From Cephalotrichum gorgonifer (taxonomy: Eukaryota; Ascomycota; Sordariomycetes; Microascales; Microascaceae), in NCBI GenBank assembly GCA_900312665.1, contig ONZQ02000006.1, positions 124,001 to 188,000 of the forward strand: a stretch of 64,000 nt of DNA, given 5' to 3'. Position numbers and translations under genes: made by a program. The notes beneath the pieces were generated by a model, which was not told the DNA's origin, did not search any database, and saw only the letters and a program-made list of their open reading frames with translations. This document shows, piece after piece, positions 45,334 through 56,831 of this stretch (positions are counted from its first letter, which is position 1; the number at the start of each line of letters is the position of its first letter).

Positions 45334-47885
45334 CAAGTACCCGGACGCCTGGATGAATGTCTGGACAGCAAGTACGCGTTACAATGCAGTATACCTGTAC
45401 GAGCACGAGGACACGCACGTAATATTGAGCCGGAATGGTCGCTGCGGAACTGTTTTCCCTCGCCCGGTATGAAGACCAGGTATTGCCCCGACTACGGCGC
45501 ACAAGTACTGTACTTGCATGCGTTTTCACGTATGGGATGGTGTCATGTACCCCAAGGAGCCTCGGATGTTGGGGGAGGGGGCAAGTAATACGATAAAGAA
45601 ACAGTAAGGCCGTTCTTCGTGGGGTTTCTTTATGGACCTGCGCATTTGCCGTCGCACCAGATGCTAGAGCCTGCCCTTGCTAGTGGCTAGCCCCCTTGCA
45701 GCAGTTGATATGTCATTCGCAACGATCTCGTAGGATTCATTTGCCAGACAAGTAGCCCTCTCCGTCCAAAAAAAAATAGTAAAATGTGGCGGAGTACATC
45801 CTCGCGTCCAGGGATAGAAAGGACCACAGACGCATAGGTACTACAGGTAGTGCATATAGTACACGGGAAGCAATCGACTTCCACCATTTCTCCTTAAACC
45901 CGGTCCCACCAGCCCGCACCCTCCCAATCCCAGTCCGCTCTACCCGAATCACGCTCGAAGCACGTGAAAGTGCTGAGGCCCTCGCTCCAGGAACTTATTA
46001 CTTTTACCTGCGCTAGCACATACACTTTACTTGTACTAGTGATACAACAAACACTGGAAGCACAAGCCGGAGAGGTAAGCCCCCGTGTCCGCTCTTACCC
46101 AACTTGGTTTAGAACATAATATGTCCGGTTGCTAGGCCCTGTCTAGTGTGGCACATCAAAGTGTTACAAGTGCTATAAATGACTCGCCGAACGCTAGCGG
46201 ACCAGTAGTTACATGTATTCATAATGTTCATATATTTTCGACGTGGGTCAAGGGATATCTGCCTGCTCGCTCTCGTCTTGTCCGTCTCTTTCGTGGTCTG
46301 TGTTAAGTGGATTAATACGCACAGTGCAGCTTGACCCATAAATATTTCAACCCGCAAATCCAACCTTAATATGCTGTTGCTCTCCGCACCACTTAGACGG
46401 GTATTATAAGTACGTAGTACTCGTACGAGGCGCAATTGGATGCAACCCATGACGCCTGCTACCCTGAGAAGTGCGGGACCATTCTTTTGCGGGGGGCTCA
46501 CAAGAGAGATGGCAATACCACGGGGGTTCCTTTCCCTTGAAGTACCAGCTCGTCCGCCAAACTCCCGCAAACCGGAAGAAGCAGGAGTACAGGTCCGATG
46601 ACCGTCCTAACTACATGTAGTATGTGTCCCAGGGTACCAGTGGCGAGGGTCGCAACCACCCCATATCTCTACGCCTAGTTACCATGTACGTACCAGAGAA
46701 CAGCCTGCTGCGACTGAGTTGATCTTTCCTCGCCCCTCCACCCCTCCTTCCACGGCATGCCGTATCCCAATACTTGTACGAGTACTTGTACATGTGAGGG
46801 TACAGGCGATATCATGTCTCGAGTGACACCAGTCGCGATCTCTTGGCAGTTCTCCCGTCTCTCTGACTCGCGCATGGACCCCATATCCATGACGAGCGCA
46901 CTCTGACCCTCAGCCTGAATGTATTCGTTTCACCGAATCACTCGTTGTCAGTCAGGTAGAGTATGATTCGGTCCGCGCCTCGGAGGGACAGCACTCGGCT
47001 TTCCTGATGTCACCTTTACACCCCGGAATGGCCTCAGGCACTCTGGACGCCGTCGCAATTAGGATGTAGGTTAGGGTGCCGGTCCAATTATCGAGTCGAC
47101 AAAGGTACGAACGAGTAAAAGAATGCGCACCAGTACTTGCATGTTGAGGGCATCTCCAGGTTTCTCTATCGCCTCTTGCGCGCAGTGCGTGGTTTGGGGA
47201 CAACATATTTGTAAGTGCTTTATCGCGACCAGGGGCAAGACTATCACTACATTTGTTCGTACTTGTATGGAGAAGACACTATCGTTATGAGGTCTCTTCG
47301 GATTGTTCAGTGAGTTACTACCCGCAATTGGCCAGTGCGCTGGGACTGGGACCAAGCCGGACCCCCCCCCCCCTTCTCCTTTCCTTCTTCTTCTTTCCCC
47401 CCAAAAAGGGCTGTTCCCACCCCACCTCTTCTTCACGCCCCTCCATGGCAGCAAGGGCATTCAGAGGGTGTCTGGGGAGAGAAATACTATCAGTCGCTTC
47501 TTCATATTTCCCCGTTACGCAAGGGGGCTCGCAAACATGTCCCGGCGCTTAATCAACCTGTAAGTCTTCTTCTCATCTGCTCAAGGCCAAGATCGACGCG
47601 GCAATAGGCGACGATGTACGCTTCTACGTACCTTCAGCCAAGCCCCATTTCTGCACACGTGTACGGCCGGCCGGCTTCCCTCCCCTCGCCCCTTACCCCC
47701 TACCCCCCGGCCGCCCCCCTTCCTCTAGTTCCCCAGCACGGAAAGTAACCAGGGGAGGTACGAGTGCGGAGTACCCGTGCAAGTACAACACCCAAAGCAT
47801 GCGCAAACCAAACCCTCGTAGGGAAAATACCCACTTGGAAAAAGGGTACTTCCACATTCGGACTAAAAGTTCTCCCTGCAAGTAC
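45334..47885. promoter_or_regulatory. Cluster of CAAGTAC/GTACTTG heptamers upstream of the 48.5 kb gene
   Basis: Exact copies start at 45334, 45369, 45502, 45510, 46782, 47133, 47259, 47780 and 47879: nine in 2.55 kb, against about 0.3 expected by chance for a heptamer counted on both strands. The copies at 45502-45516 form a perfect 7-1-7 inverted repeat. Many near-relatives (ACTTGTAC, GAGTACTTGTAC) lie between. Three other exact copies that I noticed lie at 39929, 51912 and 56687. The cluster sits 0.6-3.2 kb before a putative DNA-binding regulator, so it may be an extended promoter. Confidence 0.5.
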
Positions 47886-48499
47886 GAGTATGAGTACCCC
47901 ACCGCCCAGCCCAAGCTCCTCCTTCCTAGACAAGTAGAAAGGATCCTATAAAGAAACCCTCTCTCCTTGTCCAAGCCCTCACATGCACTCGTCAAGCTTT
48001 TGGCTTTACACTACTCATCCATCGGTTCTCCTGGACCTTCGCCACCATCCCAAGGTATCTCGGTCCGAGTTCTCCTTTGGTGCATCTGCCTTCCCACAAG
48101 ACAGGCGCCATTCATGGCCATGGTCATCGCACCCGCCGGCCTATTCTGCGAGGCACTTTCACAACTTGACCTCGTTTGGCCCGGTCGTGGCCCGGAAAGG
48201 CTGACTCTGCGACCTCGTCTTCTGTCCAGTATTGGCTACCTTGGTTATAAGTGAACGGCCGTAACCACCTCCACCTTGCCTTGCTTGGCATTGGGGACCC
48301 ACACTTTCATCGCCGCACTTTCCTCTTCCTCTCACAATTTATCTATATATCTCGGGAGATACCCCACCCCCATGGTCTTCAGTCACATCCCGAATCACCA
48401 AGACCGACACTGACACCGCGAGAAAACGACTCTACTACCTTTCGCTGCCTTCACCTTCACCTCTTCTCATTTCCTTCATCACCCACCTTGTTCCCAACC

Positions 48500-50224
48500 A
48501 TGGCTGAACAGGCTTATGTGGAACTGGGTGCCCCCTCCTATCAAGACGACCATGATGTTGAGGTTCCACTCAATGGTTCTTCTGGGCCAGGCACATCGCC
48601 AACCACTTCTGCCTTTTCACAGCTCTCCTACACCCCAACTGGCGTATGTTAAACCCGCTCCTGCTATGCTAGCACTGACTGAGAGGCCTACTTGCTGCGG
48701 ATGATGTCTAACTCTCGATTTCTCGTTCAGCAGGTCGCTTCGTATATGTACTCATCCACACCCGACACTCACCTCCTCACACCCTCATCTCTTGCTGGGT
48801 CCCCTCTAGTACCACAAGCCGCCGAGTTCATACACGATTACAACGCCCCTCCTACGACGTCAATGTCACACCAGCCCACCCTTTCAGCGGCCTCGGCCAT
48901 GTATAATGGCTGGACATCACCAGCCCTCGGGGTGAGAGCGCCCCAAGACGGGCCTTACTCGCCAGTGGAGCCAAAGCACTCCGCGACTCCGCGACCTTCT
49001 TTCCGTAGCATGGATTGCATTGTACCTGATGATGACTGGGTCAATACCTCCTACACCTCCAGGAGCCCTTCGTTTGGGCACTTTGGTGTGTCAGAGACCA
49101 GCTGGCCGGAGCACGATGAGCAGCTGGCGCCGTACTGCGACTCTAATACTCTGGCTTACATGATGGAGCAACAAGCACAAGGCCAGGTCCAGCAGCATCC
49201 GGAGACGACAATGAATACCCCGCTACCAGAGTATAGTCCGACTTTTTCTGCGGGTGATTCCAATACCTTCCAGCAGCCGGACGCCATCTTGAACGCAAGG
49301 CCGAGTGGCTCAGCTCAGTCAGCTTCTCACCTCCCAGACGTCTACAACAGAAGTCGCAATACGGGGAGGGGAAAGTCCAGGGTTATCAAAGATACACGGC
49401 GTCGGATTCGTCCTAACGCGAAAAAGAGCGGGGAGCCAAGTACGCCGCAGCGCGCGTCAAACGAGCCGTGCCAATACGAGTTCAAGGAGGGAACCCCGGA
49501 AGAGATCCGGTTCGTGATCGAGGAATATGAGCGGCGCAAATGCGACAAAGGGGGGACGATGTGGACCGATATTAGGAACGCATTCGCAGAGAAGTTTGGA
49601 AGGAAACCCTCGAAGTCAAACCTCCAGATGATGCGATCGAGAGGCCTGAAGCAATACGTCCTGTTGTCAGACTTCGATGTTGGTGCACCCCGCCCCCATT
49701 CACTCCCCCCTCCCCTTTTTCCCCTCTTGAGGAGCGCCATGATGATGGAGAAGCAAGGCTAACCGCGTGTGATTGAATAGAAAGAGCTAATGCCAAAGGT
49801 ATTCTACGATTACGAGAATGGCCGGTATCCTGCAATGGTGCGCATTCTTCACGAACAAGGAGGGAGTCCGGGTATCAATCCTACAATGTTGGAGTACCAC
49901 ATGGTGGTAATGGGTTATGAGAGATTTGACATGGACCCCAAGACCAAGGTCCGGCCGCGGATGAAAGTACCCCGTGGTGGACGGTCGACGGCCAAACGCG
50001 CCGTTCATATGATCCAGTGCCGAGCCAACCCGCCTCTCTTGACCGAGGAAGAGCAAGAAGCGCTGTGCATCCAGGTGGAAGGCCGGGAGATCTCCGCTGA
50101 TGGGTGCTCGCCCATTGGAATGATGAAAGACGAAGGCGACCTGGGGGTCAAGGATAACGACCGACGCGACCCGAACAATTTCCAGCAACTCGGAGGCCTC
50201 AAACGCGAATACGACGATATATGA
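48500..50224 (+). CDS. Putative Myb/SANT-like DNA-binding regulator
   Basis: Exons 48500-48643, 48731-49678 and 49781-50224 give 511 aa. The N-terminal 230 residues are Ser/Pro/Gln-rich and disordered, typical of fungal regulators. A basic stretch (RGKSRVIKDTRRRIRPNAKK) precedes a helical domain: EEIRFVIEEYERRKC, MWTDIRNAFAEKFGRKPSKS and NLQMMRSRGLKQYV. This resembles a Myb/SANT-like fold. A second helical unit follows the last intron: LMPKVFYDYENGRYPAMVRIL, GINPTMLEYHMVVMGYERFD. The third exon ends in an acidic tail. I cannot name an ortholog. The last donor (GTTGGT) is weak but is the only one that keeps phase 0 with the ATAG acceptor. A long upstream region rich in one motif fits a tightly controlled regulator gene. 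Confidence 0.65.
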
Positions 50225-53200
50225 TTTGGGATTGGGATTACTTGCCTTCCTAGACTGACGGCGTACACGAGTACAGCTGGTTGCGGTACCGATCTTTTGT
50301 TGAGTTGTTTCTGCTCTACGGTTTCATTAGTTTCTGATGTTCTGCTCCTTTTTTGTCCTTTCTTGTCTTGCCTTCTTTGTTTTTCTAAGCCAAGGCTTTC
50401 GAGATTTCTCTCTCCTTACAGCAACAAACTCGAGTGCTGGGTGTGTGGCGTTCTTTCATTCATCTAACTTCAAATTGGCGGGTTGGAGGCGGTTTCACTC
50501 CTTTCTTGGCTACGACTTATTTACTGCTTTTCTGTTTTGGGCTTCTTCTTCTTACTGTCATTTCCTTTACGATCTTATACATTTTACTAGTTCAGATTCC
50601 ATGTGCAGGTCGGAACGCTGAGCAACTTCTTTTCTTATCATCTAAATATTTCTCACGTCTTTTCTACGTCTCTTTTACGTCTTTCTCCTTATGTTTCCTT
50701 CTTGGTTGACAGTTTCCCACAAATCATTATAGACATAGAGAACCCCTCCCCTAACCCTCGACCCCCCAGATGATGTGGATATAATACTAGGCTATTGAAG
50801 TGAGTCTAGCATCAAAATCGCGGCTACAAGAGCCGCTCGTTGCTGTCCCGAGACCGAGACTCCGAACAAAAAATGCCGTTTTGCCTGCGAGCTGCTGCCT
50901 ATTAAGGCCGCGAGAAAACAGGCTCAAAGGCGCAGTTGCGGCAACTGGGCGGATCTGGGGCTTGGAGTGTTCCTGCTTTTCGCCACAGCCAGGCCGGTTT
51001 TGCGGCCCGGTACATTTGGCTCGGGCGGGCGGAGTCGGGGAGAGGGGGTTGGGGCGCTGAGCAGGAGAATTGGAAAATCGATTGATGGTAACCGATGGAA
51101 CATGATGTACTTTTGTGAGTAAGTATTAAATGTAAGTGTAAAACGGGCGTTCATATGTATGTGTGTGGGAGACGGGAGGAGGAGGGAGAGGGGCGAAGCG
51201 TACGGCTTGGCCCTCGTGTAAGTGCCCGAAACAGGGGTCCTCCGCCTTTGAGTCGGCAGTTGTGATGGCGGGGCGGCTGCGGAATACACGTCCCCCAGGT
51301 TCCTTCTATCTGGTGTGGGAGGAAGAAAGAAAAAGGGGGGGGAGGAGCTGGATGCGGAGGGCGGCAGGTAGACGTCCCTAGGCGTGTAATGCTTGCCGAA
51401 GGCCCAAGGGGTGGGATTTCACTGGGAGGTGGTCCTGGGTGTTGACGGGCGCGGCGGCAAGTCCAAGGCCAGATTCTTATAATACGGGTCGATATAGCAG
51501 TTGTGTGATGGAATGACGGGACGCCGGTGTGTGACCGGTGTGCCGCAGCTAGAGGGGGAATCCCGGTAAGGATCATCGGGTTACAGCGCGGGATGTCGTC
51601 TCTGGCCTAGTGTTTTCGGTTCGACAAGATTACAAGTTTCGCTCCCGTCCATGGGCCAGAGGATCATGCGAGAGAAGATCCGAGTTGTGGCCGAGGCCGG
51701 AAAATATGTCCATCCGGGGAAAGAAATAAAAGAATAAAATAAAAAACGAAGAGAAAGTCTCCCATTGGTCTTCGACCGAAGTTTCCAGCGTCAAAGGGGG
51801 GTGACATGAGCCGCATGATTCGAGCGGGCCGAAAGGCCGAGGGTTGGGGAAAGGACAGGGTAGAAAGGGACTTATGCTTTTGTGTTACACACCAGGTCGT
51901 CACATACTTGTGTACTTGTACATGTACGACAACCTAGTGTCTTTAACTTGTATAGCTCAAGAGGGGCCCGAGGATGGCATGGATTGCGTCCCAGAGGACA
52001 TGCGGTGGGTCGAGGTCACTTATACGGGGCATGCTTCGAGGCTGGACACCTTCTAGCCCGTAGTCTCCGCACGGAGTCCATTATAATTTCCCCAGCCGGG
52101 ATTTTTCGGCGCCTAAGAATTAAGGTTACTCCGGGGAACGGAGATATGATTCTACTTCGCCGACTTCCTGACTCCCTTAACCGGTGTAACATCGACGTCC
52201 ATGCATGCAAGGCCCTACTCCGCGTTGTATTCCCAAGCACCTTCTCTGGTAATATTCTGACTCCGCCAGCCATCATCTGCGATTCCGCGTAAATCTTTAA
52301 TCCATACTCAAGGAGTGTACACCGCGAATCTAGGGCAGGAGCGGGCTAGGACAGTCCGACTCGTCCGGCGGCGCGCAGCAGCCGGTCTCCGCGCAGCAGA
52401 CAGTTTCTTCTCAACACTTTCGGCCAGGACTCCAAAAATGCGCGGGTCGGCAAGTGCGTAATACACGGCATGTCTCCCTGGAGCCTGTATGATTATGATG
52501 ATGAGGTCACATAGAATGGGAGCGCCGCCGCCTAGTGTGGGCCTGCCTGTAACGAAACAACCCGAAGAGAGTGCTGTCCTGTCCCTCTCAGAAGCCCCGC
52601 CTGGCTAGCCGCTTTTCTTTCGATTCAAACAGAGCCTGCTTAAGTTAGACAGGACCGCCGCCGCTAGACCAGGGTCTGATCAACCTTATTTTGACCCGCG
52701 TACAAGTTGCTAATGTCTTGTTGATTTAAGTCCGTGCCGGTGTAAGTAAAATAATCGGCGTCGCCGTCACCGCACGGAGCGGCCCCGGTCTCCACATCGG
52801 ATCCTGCATTCCGGTGGGTCCAAACTGCTCCGGGCTCCCCACCGCATGCTAAATTTGAGATTCCTTGTAAATGGATCCGTGTAAATCCAATCCGACAGCC
52901 TGCTCGACTTTGTCAGACTCCCCCTCATCGGTATAGGGCACTGTCGCGCCCTGAATAAACTGACCGTTTGAATAATGGTACAAACACAGACATGAAGAAA
53001 CTCGGGGTACCGGTCATGGAATACGGAACCCTGAAAGCTGCTCCGGAGAGGGCATCGCACGGCCACTTCCCCTACTATAGTTGATTGTTATCAGTGTTAG
53101 CCGCCTGTCCTGGAACCCACCACCGTATTCGCCATGCACTACGAGGATGAAAGTATCTACGACTTCCCCCTAGGTGATTAACTAGAGTCCTGGTTTATTT

Positions 53201-53597
53201 GCGATGGGAGGCTCATTCACCTGTTTAGGCGTTGGTCAAGCTTAGTAATCCTTCTCGGCGGGCCGCTTTCCGACCAGCCAGGTTATGCAGTTGGTGTCGG
53301 GTGTCTTACTCCACCTTGGACATCTGTCGATTAGTTTGCGCCTGCCATTTAACCTCCAATTATTGCGAATTCCCTTTTCCTGCCCTCCATCCTCGATCAT
53401 TTGTCTTCTGTTGTGTCCTCGACCGAGCCGGAAAGCGCACGCAGCGTCGGTATTACTTCGTACCGGACCACCGGATCGTCTCCCACCCATTCTGCTCTTG
53501 GCTGTTTAGTAGCCAGCGTCGCAACTGCTCGAACAGCGACGAACCAAGCATCTCCGCCCACATCCCAGGCACCACGCGATCAATTCGCACCGCAAAT
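50225..53597. other. Intergenic, about 3.4 kb
   Basis: Starts with a T-rich 3' region (50280-50720). Short frames up to 141 aa (for example minus 51576-51151) are Pro/Arg-rich and lack domain signal. The final 350 bp are CT-rich and lead into the TFIIS gene. Nothing supported as a gene. Confidence 0.4.
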
Positions 53598-54765
53598 ATG
53601 ATGGACCAGCGAGAGCTAGAGGCCAGGGTGAAGGCCCTGACGAAGTCGATTGGCGCGAATGAACCCGCTTCCAATGCGCTTACTCTGCTGAAGTCGCTCA
53701 AGGATGAGGCTGCGCCGACCGAGGAGATGCTGCGTGTATGTAAATATCATAAATCATATATCACTGCGGGGTGCCGCCCGCCTTGGTTCTCGTTATATCA
53801 TTTCAGTCCCCCCCCCTTCTCTCCTGCCTCTTTGTTCCTTTTCCACGAGCTCTGTCACTCCCGATGACTCCTTAGTGCAAGTGTTCTAACCCCCAACCAC
53901 CCTCCTAGGCTACCAAAGCTGGCGTCTTCGTCGGCAAGCTACGATCCCACCAGAACAAGGAAATCGCCGTCGCCGCGACACAACTCGTACAGAAGTGGAA
54001 GAAGCTTGTGGAGGCAGAGAAGGCATCCAAGGCGAGGATCTCCAAGATGAACTCCCCTGTCTCCGCGTCCACCAGCATCCCCGCGCCAGCCACCGGCGCC
54101 GCCTCCTCCTCCACCGCCGCCGCCGCAGGCTCCTCCAAGTCTACCGGCTTCAAGGGCGACCCCGAGAAGCGCCGAGCCGAGACCGACAAGGTCGATACGA
54201 ACCGAACCAGCTCCAATATCCGCAATAACTGCATCAAGCTCATGTATAACGGCCTCGCCTACCGATCCACCGAGACCCCGGAGGTCGTCCTCTCCCGAGC
54301 CGTGGCCGTCGAGGACGCTGCGTTCAAGAGCTTCTCCGGCGAGACCAAGGAGTACCGTGAGAAGTTGCGGTCGCTGTTCCAGAACCTCAAGAACCGCACC
54401 AACGCCGAGCTGGGCCGCAAGGTGATGTCGGGCGATATCACCGCGGACCGGTTCGTGACCATGTCGGCCGACGAGTTGAAGTCCGCCGAGCAGCGGGAGA
54501 AGGATAGCTTCTTCGAGAAGGAGAACATGAAGAACGCCCAGGTGCCCACGGCGGAGAAGAGTGTGACCTCCGAGTTCAAATGCAGCAAGTGTGGCCAGAG
54601 GAAGGTGGCGTATACCCAGGCGCAGACGCGCAGTGCTGATGAACCGATGACGACGTTCTGCGAGTGTACAATTTGCGGGAATCGCTGGAAGGTGGGTTAC
54701 TTTTTTCTCTTCTTCTCTTCGCGTCTGATACCGGGTCGAAACGCTAACCAGAGTAGTTTTCATGA
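53598..54765 (+). CDS. DST1: Transcription elongation factor TFIIS
   Basis: TFIIS rescues stalled RNA polymerase II by stimulating cleavage of the nascent transcript. Exons 53598-53735, 53909-54691 and 54757-54765 give 309 aa. Domain I (LW domain) spans about residues 1-80 (TKAGVFVGKLRSHQNKEIA). A Ser/Ala-rich linker follows. Domain II begins near DTNRTSSNIRNNCIKLMYNG. The zinc ribbon has FKCSKCGQRKVAYTQAQTRS, the catalytic DE pair in ADEPMTTFCECTICGNRWK, and the invariant last residues FS. The last exon supplies only TTT TCA TGA after a TAG acceptor, which restores the conserved C-terminus; without it the frame would run on into non-TFIIS sequence. Two adjacent ATGs (53598, 53601) are both possible starts. 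Confidence 0.95.
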
Positions 54766-55134
54766 GCCGTCGCCCTTCCGGGCCAGCTCGGGATGTCGGC
54801 AATTTTGCTTTTACGCCTTCTTCTTGTTCCTTTTATTCTTCCCTTGTTGTGTCATCACGTGGACGGTAGAGCCGATGGGTATCGGGTCTTCCTCCACCGC
54901 ATAGGTCCGGTTTCGTCATTACGGGGGCAGGCAGTTCCGGCGAGGAGTTTTGGTTGGGTTGGTAGGGGCGAACCCAAAGATTCGGTCGGGGGGAGTGACC
55001 TAGTTCTTCATTTTATAGATTTACCTAGTGGCTGCCAGATAGCTGCGCTTCCGTAACGCAAGTGCGTCGGAGAGATTTGGAAGCCGGCGAGCCCCTTTTC
55101 CAAACAGCGGTCTTTTTTTTCTTCTATCTTCAAG
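54766..55134. other. Convergent 3' region, TFIIS and Mcy1-like gene
   Basis: 3' ends of two convergent genes with T-rich stretches (for example 55113-55130). No gene seen. Confidence 0.5.
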
Positions 55135-56490
55135 CTATCTTGATCGTTGACTCGTTATTCCCAATGTCGTAAATAAATCCTCTTCTTCTTCTCCCTCCTC
55201 GAGTCCCATCTCGGAGATGTGCTTCCAGAACTTGCTGACGTGCCTCGTCCCCGGGTCGCACAATACCGTCACTACCCGGCTTCCCTCGGGTAGCCCCATG
55301 GCGGCCACCGCGGCCGCCACGAGGTTCACGGCGCTGCTGCTGCCGAGGAAGAACCCGTCCTTCTCTACTAGCCACCGCGCCATCCTCGCCGCCTGATCAT
55401 CCGTCACCTTGACCGCGTCGTCGACTAGCTCCCTCCCGGCCTCGAAGTTGTTCGTGATCCGATTGATCCCCACGCCCTCGACCATAGAGTCCACCTGCTG
55501 CCTCCTGCGGGTCCCCTCCTTCTCCGTCGGGGAGTACATCACCCCGTGCCGCACCTTATTGTAGAGCCCACTGCCCTGCGGGTCCGCGAGCACGACCTTC
55601 AGGTTGGACATCTTCATCTCCTCCTTGAGGAACCTCGCCACCCCGGATATCGTGCCGCCCGTCCCCGCGCCCGCGACGAACGCGTCAATCATCCCTCCCG
55701 ATTGCGCGTAGATCTCGGGGCCCGTGGTCGCCTCGTGTGCCGCGAAGTTCGCGCCAGACTCGAACTGGTCCGCAAAGAACCCCACGCTCCCGTCATTCTT
55801 AACACGCTCGTGATTAGCTGCGCGCTGGCGCGCGAGGTTGACGAAGTGGCCCGGCGACGTGATGGGCGCCACGGGCACCCTCTCGACGGTTGCGCCTAGG
55901 TGGATCAGCAGGTCGGACTTCTCCTTGCTCTGGTCGTCCGGCATGCAGATGTGCGCCCTGTACCCCTTTGCGCGCGCGAGCGCCGCCAGCGAGATCCCCG
56001 TGCTTCCCACCGTGCCCTCGTATATCGTGTCGCCCCTCCCCGGCTGGATGAGCCCTGCCTCCTCGGCCACCTTTATCATGTTCAGCGCCACGCGGTCCTT
56101 GGGGCTGTTCCCCGCTCCATTGAGGAACTCCGCCTTTGCGAGGATCTCGCGCCCTGTGGCGTCAGAGAGGGATTTTATCCTGACTAGTGGCGTGTTCCCT
56201 ATGCAGCCCTCCAGGCCCTCCACAACGCCTTTTGCTTCGAGCTCGACGGACTCGCGATCCAGCAGGGACACGGGGCCCGCGAAGAAGTCTAGGAGGCTGT
56301 CGCGGCGGGGACGATCGGACGCCCGTCTCGAGTAGGACGCAAGGGCACGTTTTGAGCGGCGCCGGCGTTCATAGCGGGCTTCGAGGTCCGGGTAGAGGTC
56401 TTTGAACCCGAGGGTGACGAGGATTCCGGCGGCGAATGCGACGGTTATCGCAGCCGTGCCATAGGCTTTGGGGTGGTCGGTTAGTGACAT
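55135..56490 (-). CDS. MCY1: Mitochondrial cysteine synthase-like protein (Mcy1/YGR012W type)
   Basis: PLP enzyme of the O-acetylserine sulfhydrylase fold; yeast Mcy1 sits in the mitochondrial outer membrane. One exon, 451 aa. An N-terminal membrane anchor (GTAAITVAFAAGILVTLGF) followed by a strongly basic stretch (RYERRRRSKRA) fits tail-in outer-membrane anchoring. The catalytic part begins LEGCIGNTPLVRIKSL. The Schiff-base Lys is in NGAGNSPKDRVALNMI, where the usual TGSVKDR is replaced by SPKDR. The phosphate loop is GAGTGGTISGVARFL, and FLGSSSAVN contributes the PLP N1 contact. The start at 56490 keeps the anchor. Whether it makes cysteine or a related product is unsettled for this subfamily. 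Confidence 0.87.
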   Translation of the reverse strand: MSLTDHPKAYGTAAITVAFAAGILVTLGFKDLYPDLEARYERRRRSKRALASYSRRASDRPRRDSLLDFFAGPVSLLDRESVELEAKGVVEGLEGCIGNTPLVRIKSLSDATGREILAKAEFLNGAGNSPKDRVALNMIKVAEEAGLIQPGRGDTIYEGTVGSTGISLAALARAKGYRAHICMPDDQSKEKSDLLIHLGATVERVPVAPITSPGHFVNLARQRAANHERVKNDGSVGFFADQFESGANFAAHEATTGPEIYAQSGGMIDAFVAGAGTGGTISGVARFLKEEMKMSNLKVVLADPQGSGLYNKVRHGVMYSPTEKEGTRRRQQVDSMVEGVGINRITNNFEAGRELVDDAVKVTDDQAARMARWLVEKDGFFLGSSSAVNLVAAAVAAMGLPEGSRVVTVLCDPGTRHVSKFWKHISEMGLEEGEEEEDLFTTLGITSQRSR

Positions 56491-56831
56491 TTCTGTCCCA
56501 TAGCCTCTTGGTCGAAAACTTCCGCACTGGACTTGTGAACTGAGCCCAAGAAAAAAAAGGGTAAGTTCGAGGAAAGATAAAAAAAATTCCGTTGGTCAGA
56601 CTTTTTGAGAAGCTCACTCAGTGCAGCTTGTTGAAAATGACGTCTTTAAATTTCTCTCCCCGAGTCGCATCATTGGAACACGCGAGCAAGTACCTAGGTA
56701 CCGCGCAGCTTTAGCTCTTCGTCTGCTTACTAACCCGAATTTTATGCACATCGAAAGTTCCTCGCACAGAGAAAGACAGTAATGTTAGCGAAGGCTTTCA
56801 AAAGCACCTCACCCACGACATTACCGCAGGA
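56491..56831. promoter_or_regulatory. Shared divergent promoter of two mitochondrial-protein genes
   Basis: 341 bp separate the start codons of the Mcy1-like gene (minus) and the NDUFAF7 gene (plus). It includes CAAGTACCTAGGTACC, which holds the palindrome GGTACC/CCTAGG region at about 56690-56702, and CT-rich patches. Co-regulation is inferred from geometry only. Confidence 0.4.

Noticed and set aside
53939..54802. Minus-strand frame of 287 aa
   Set aside because: Antisense to TFIIS; Gly-rich run comes from the Ala/Ser-rich linker.
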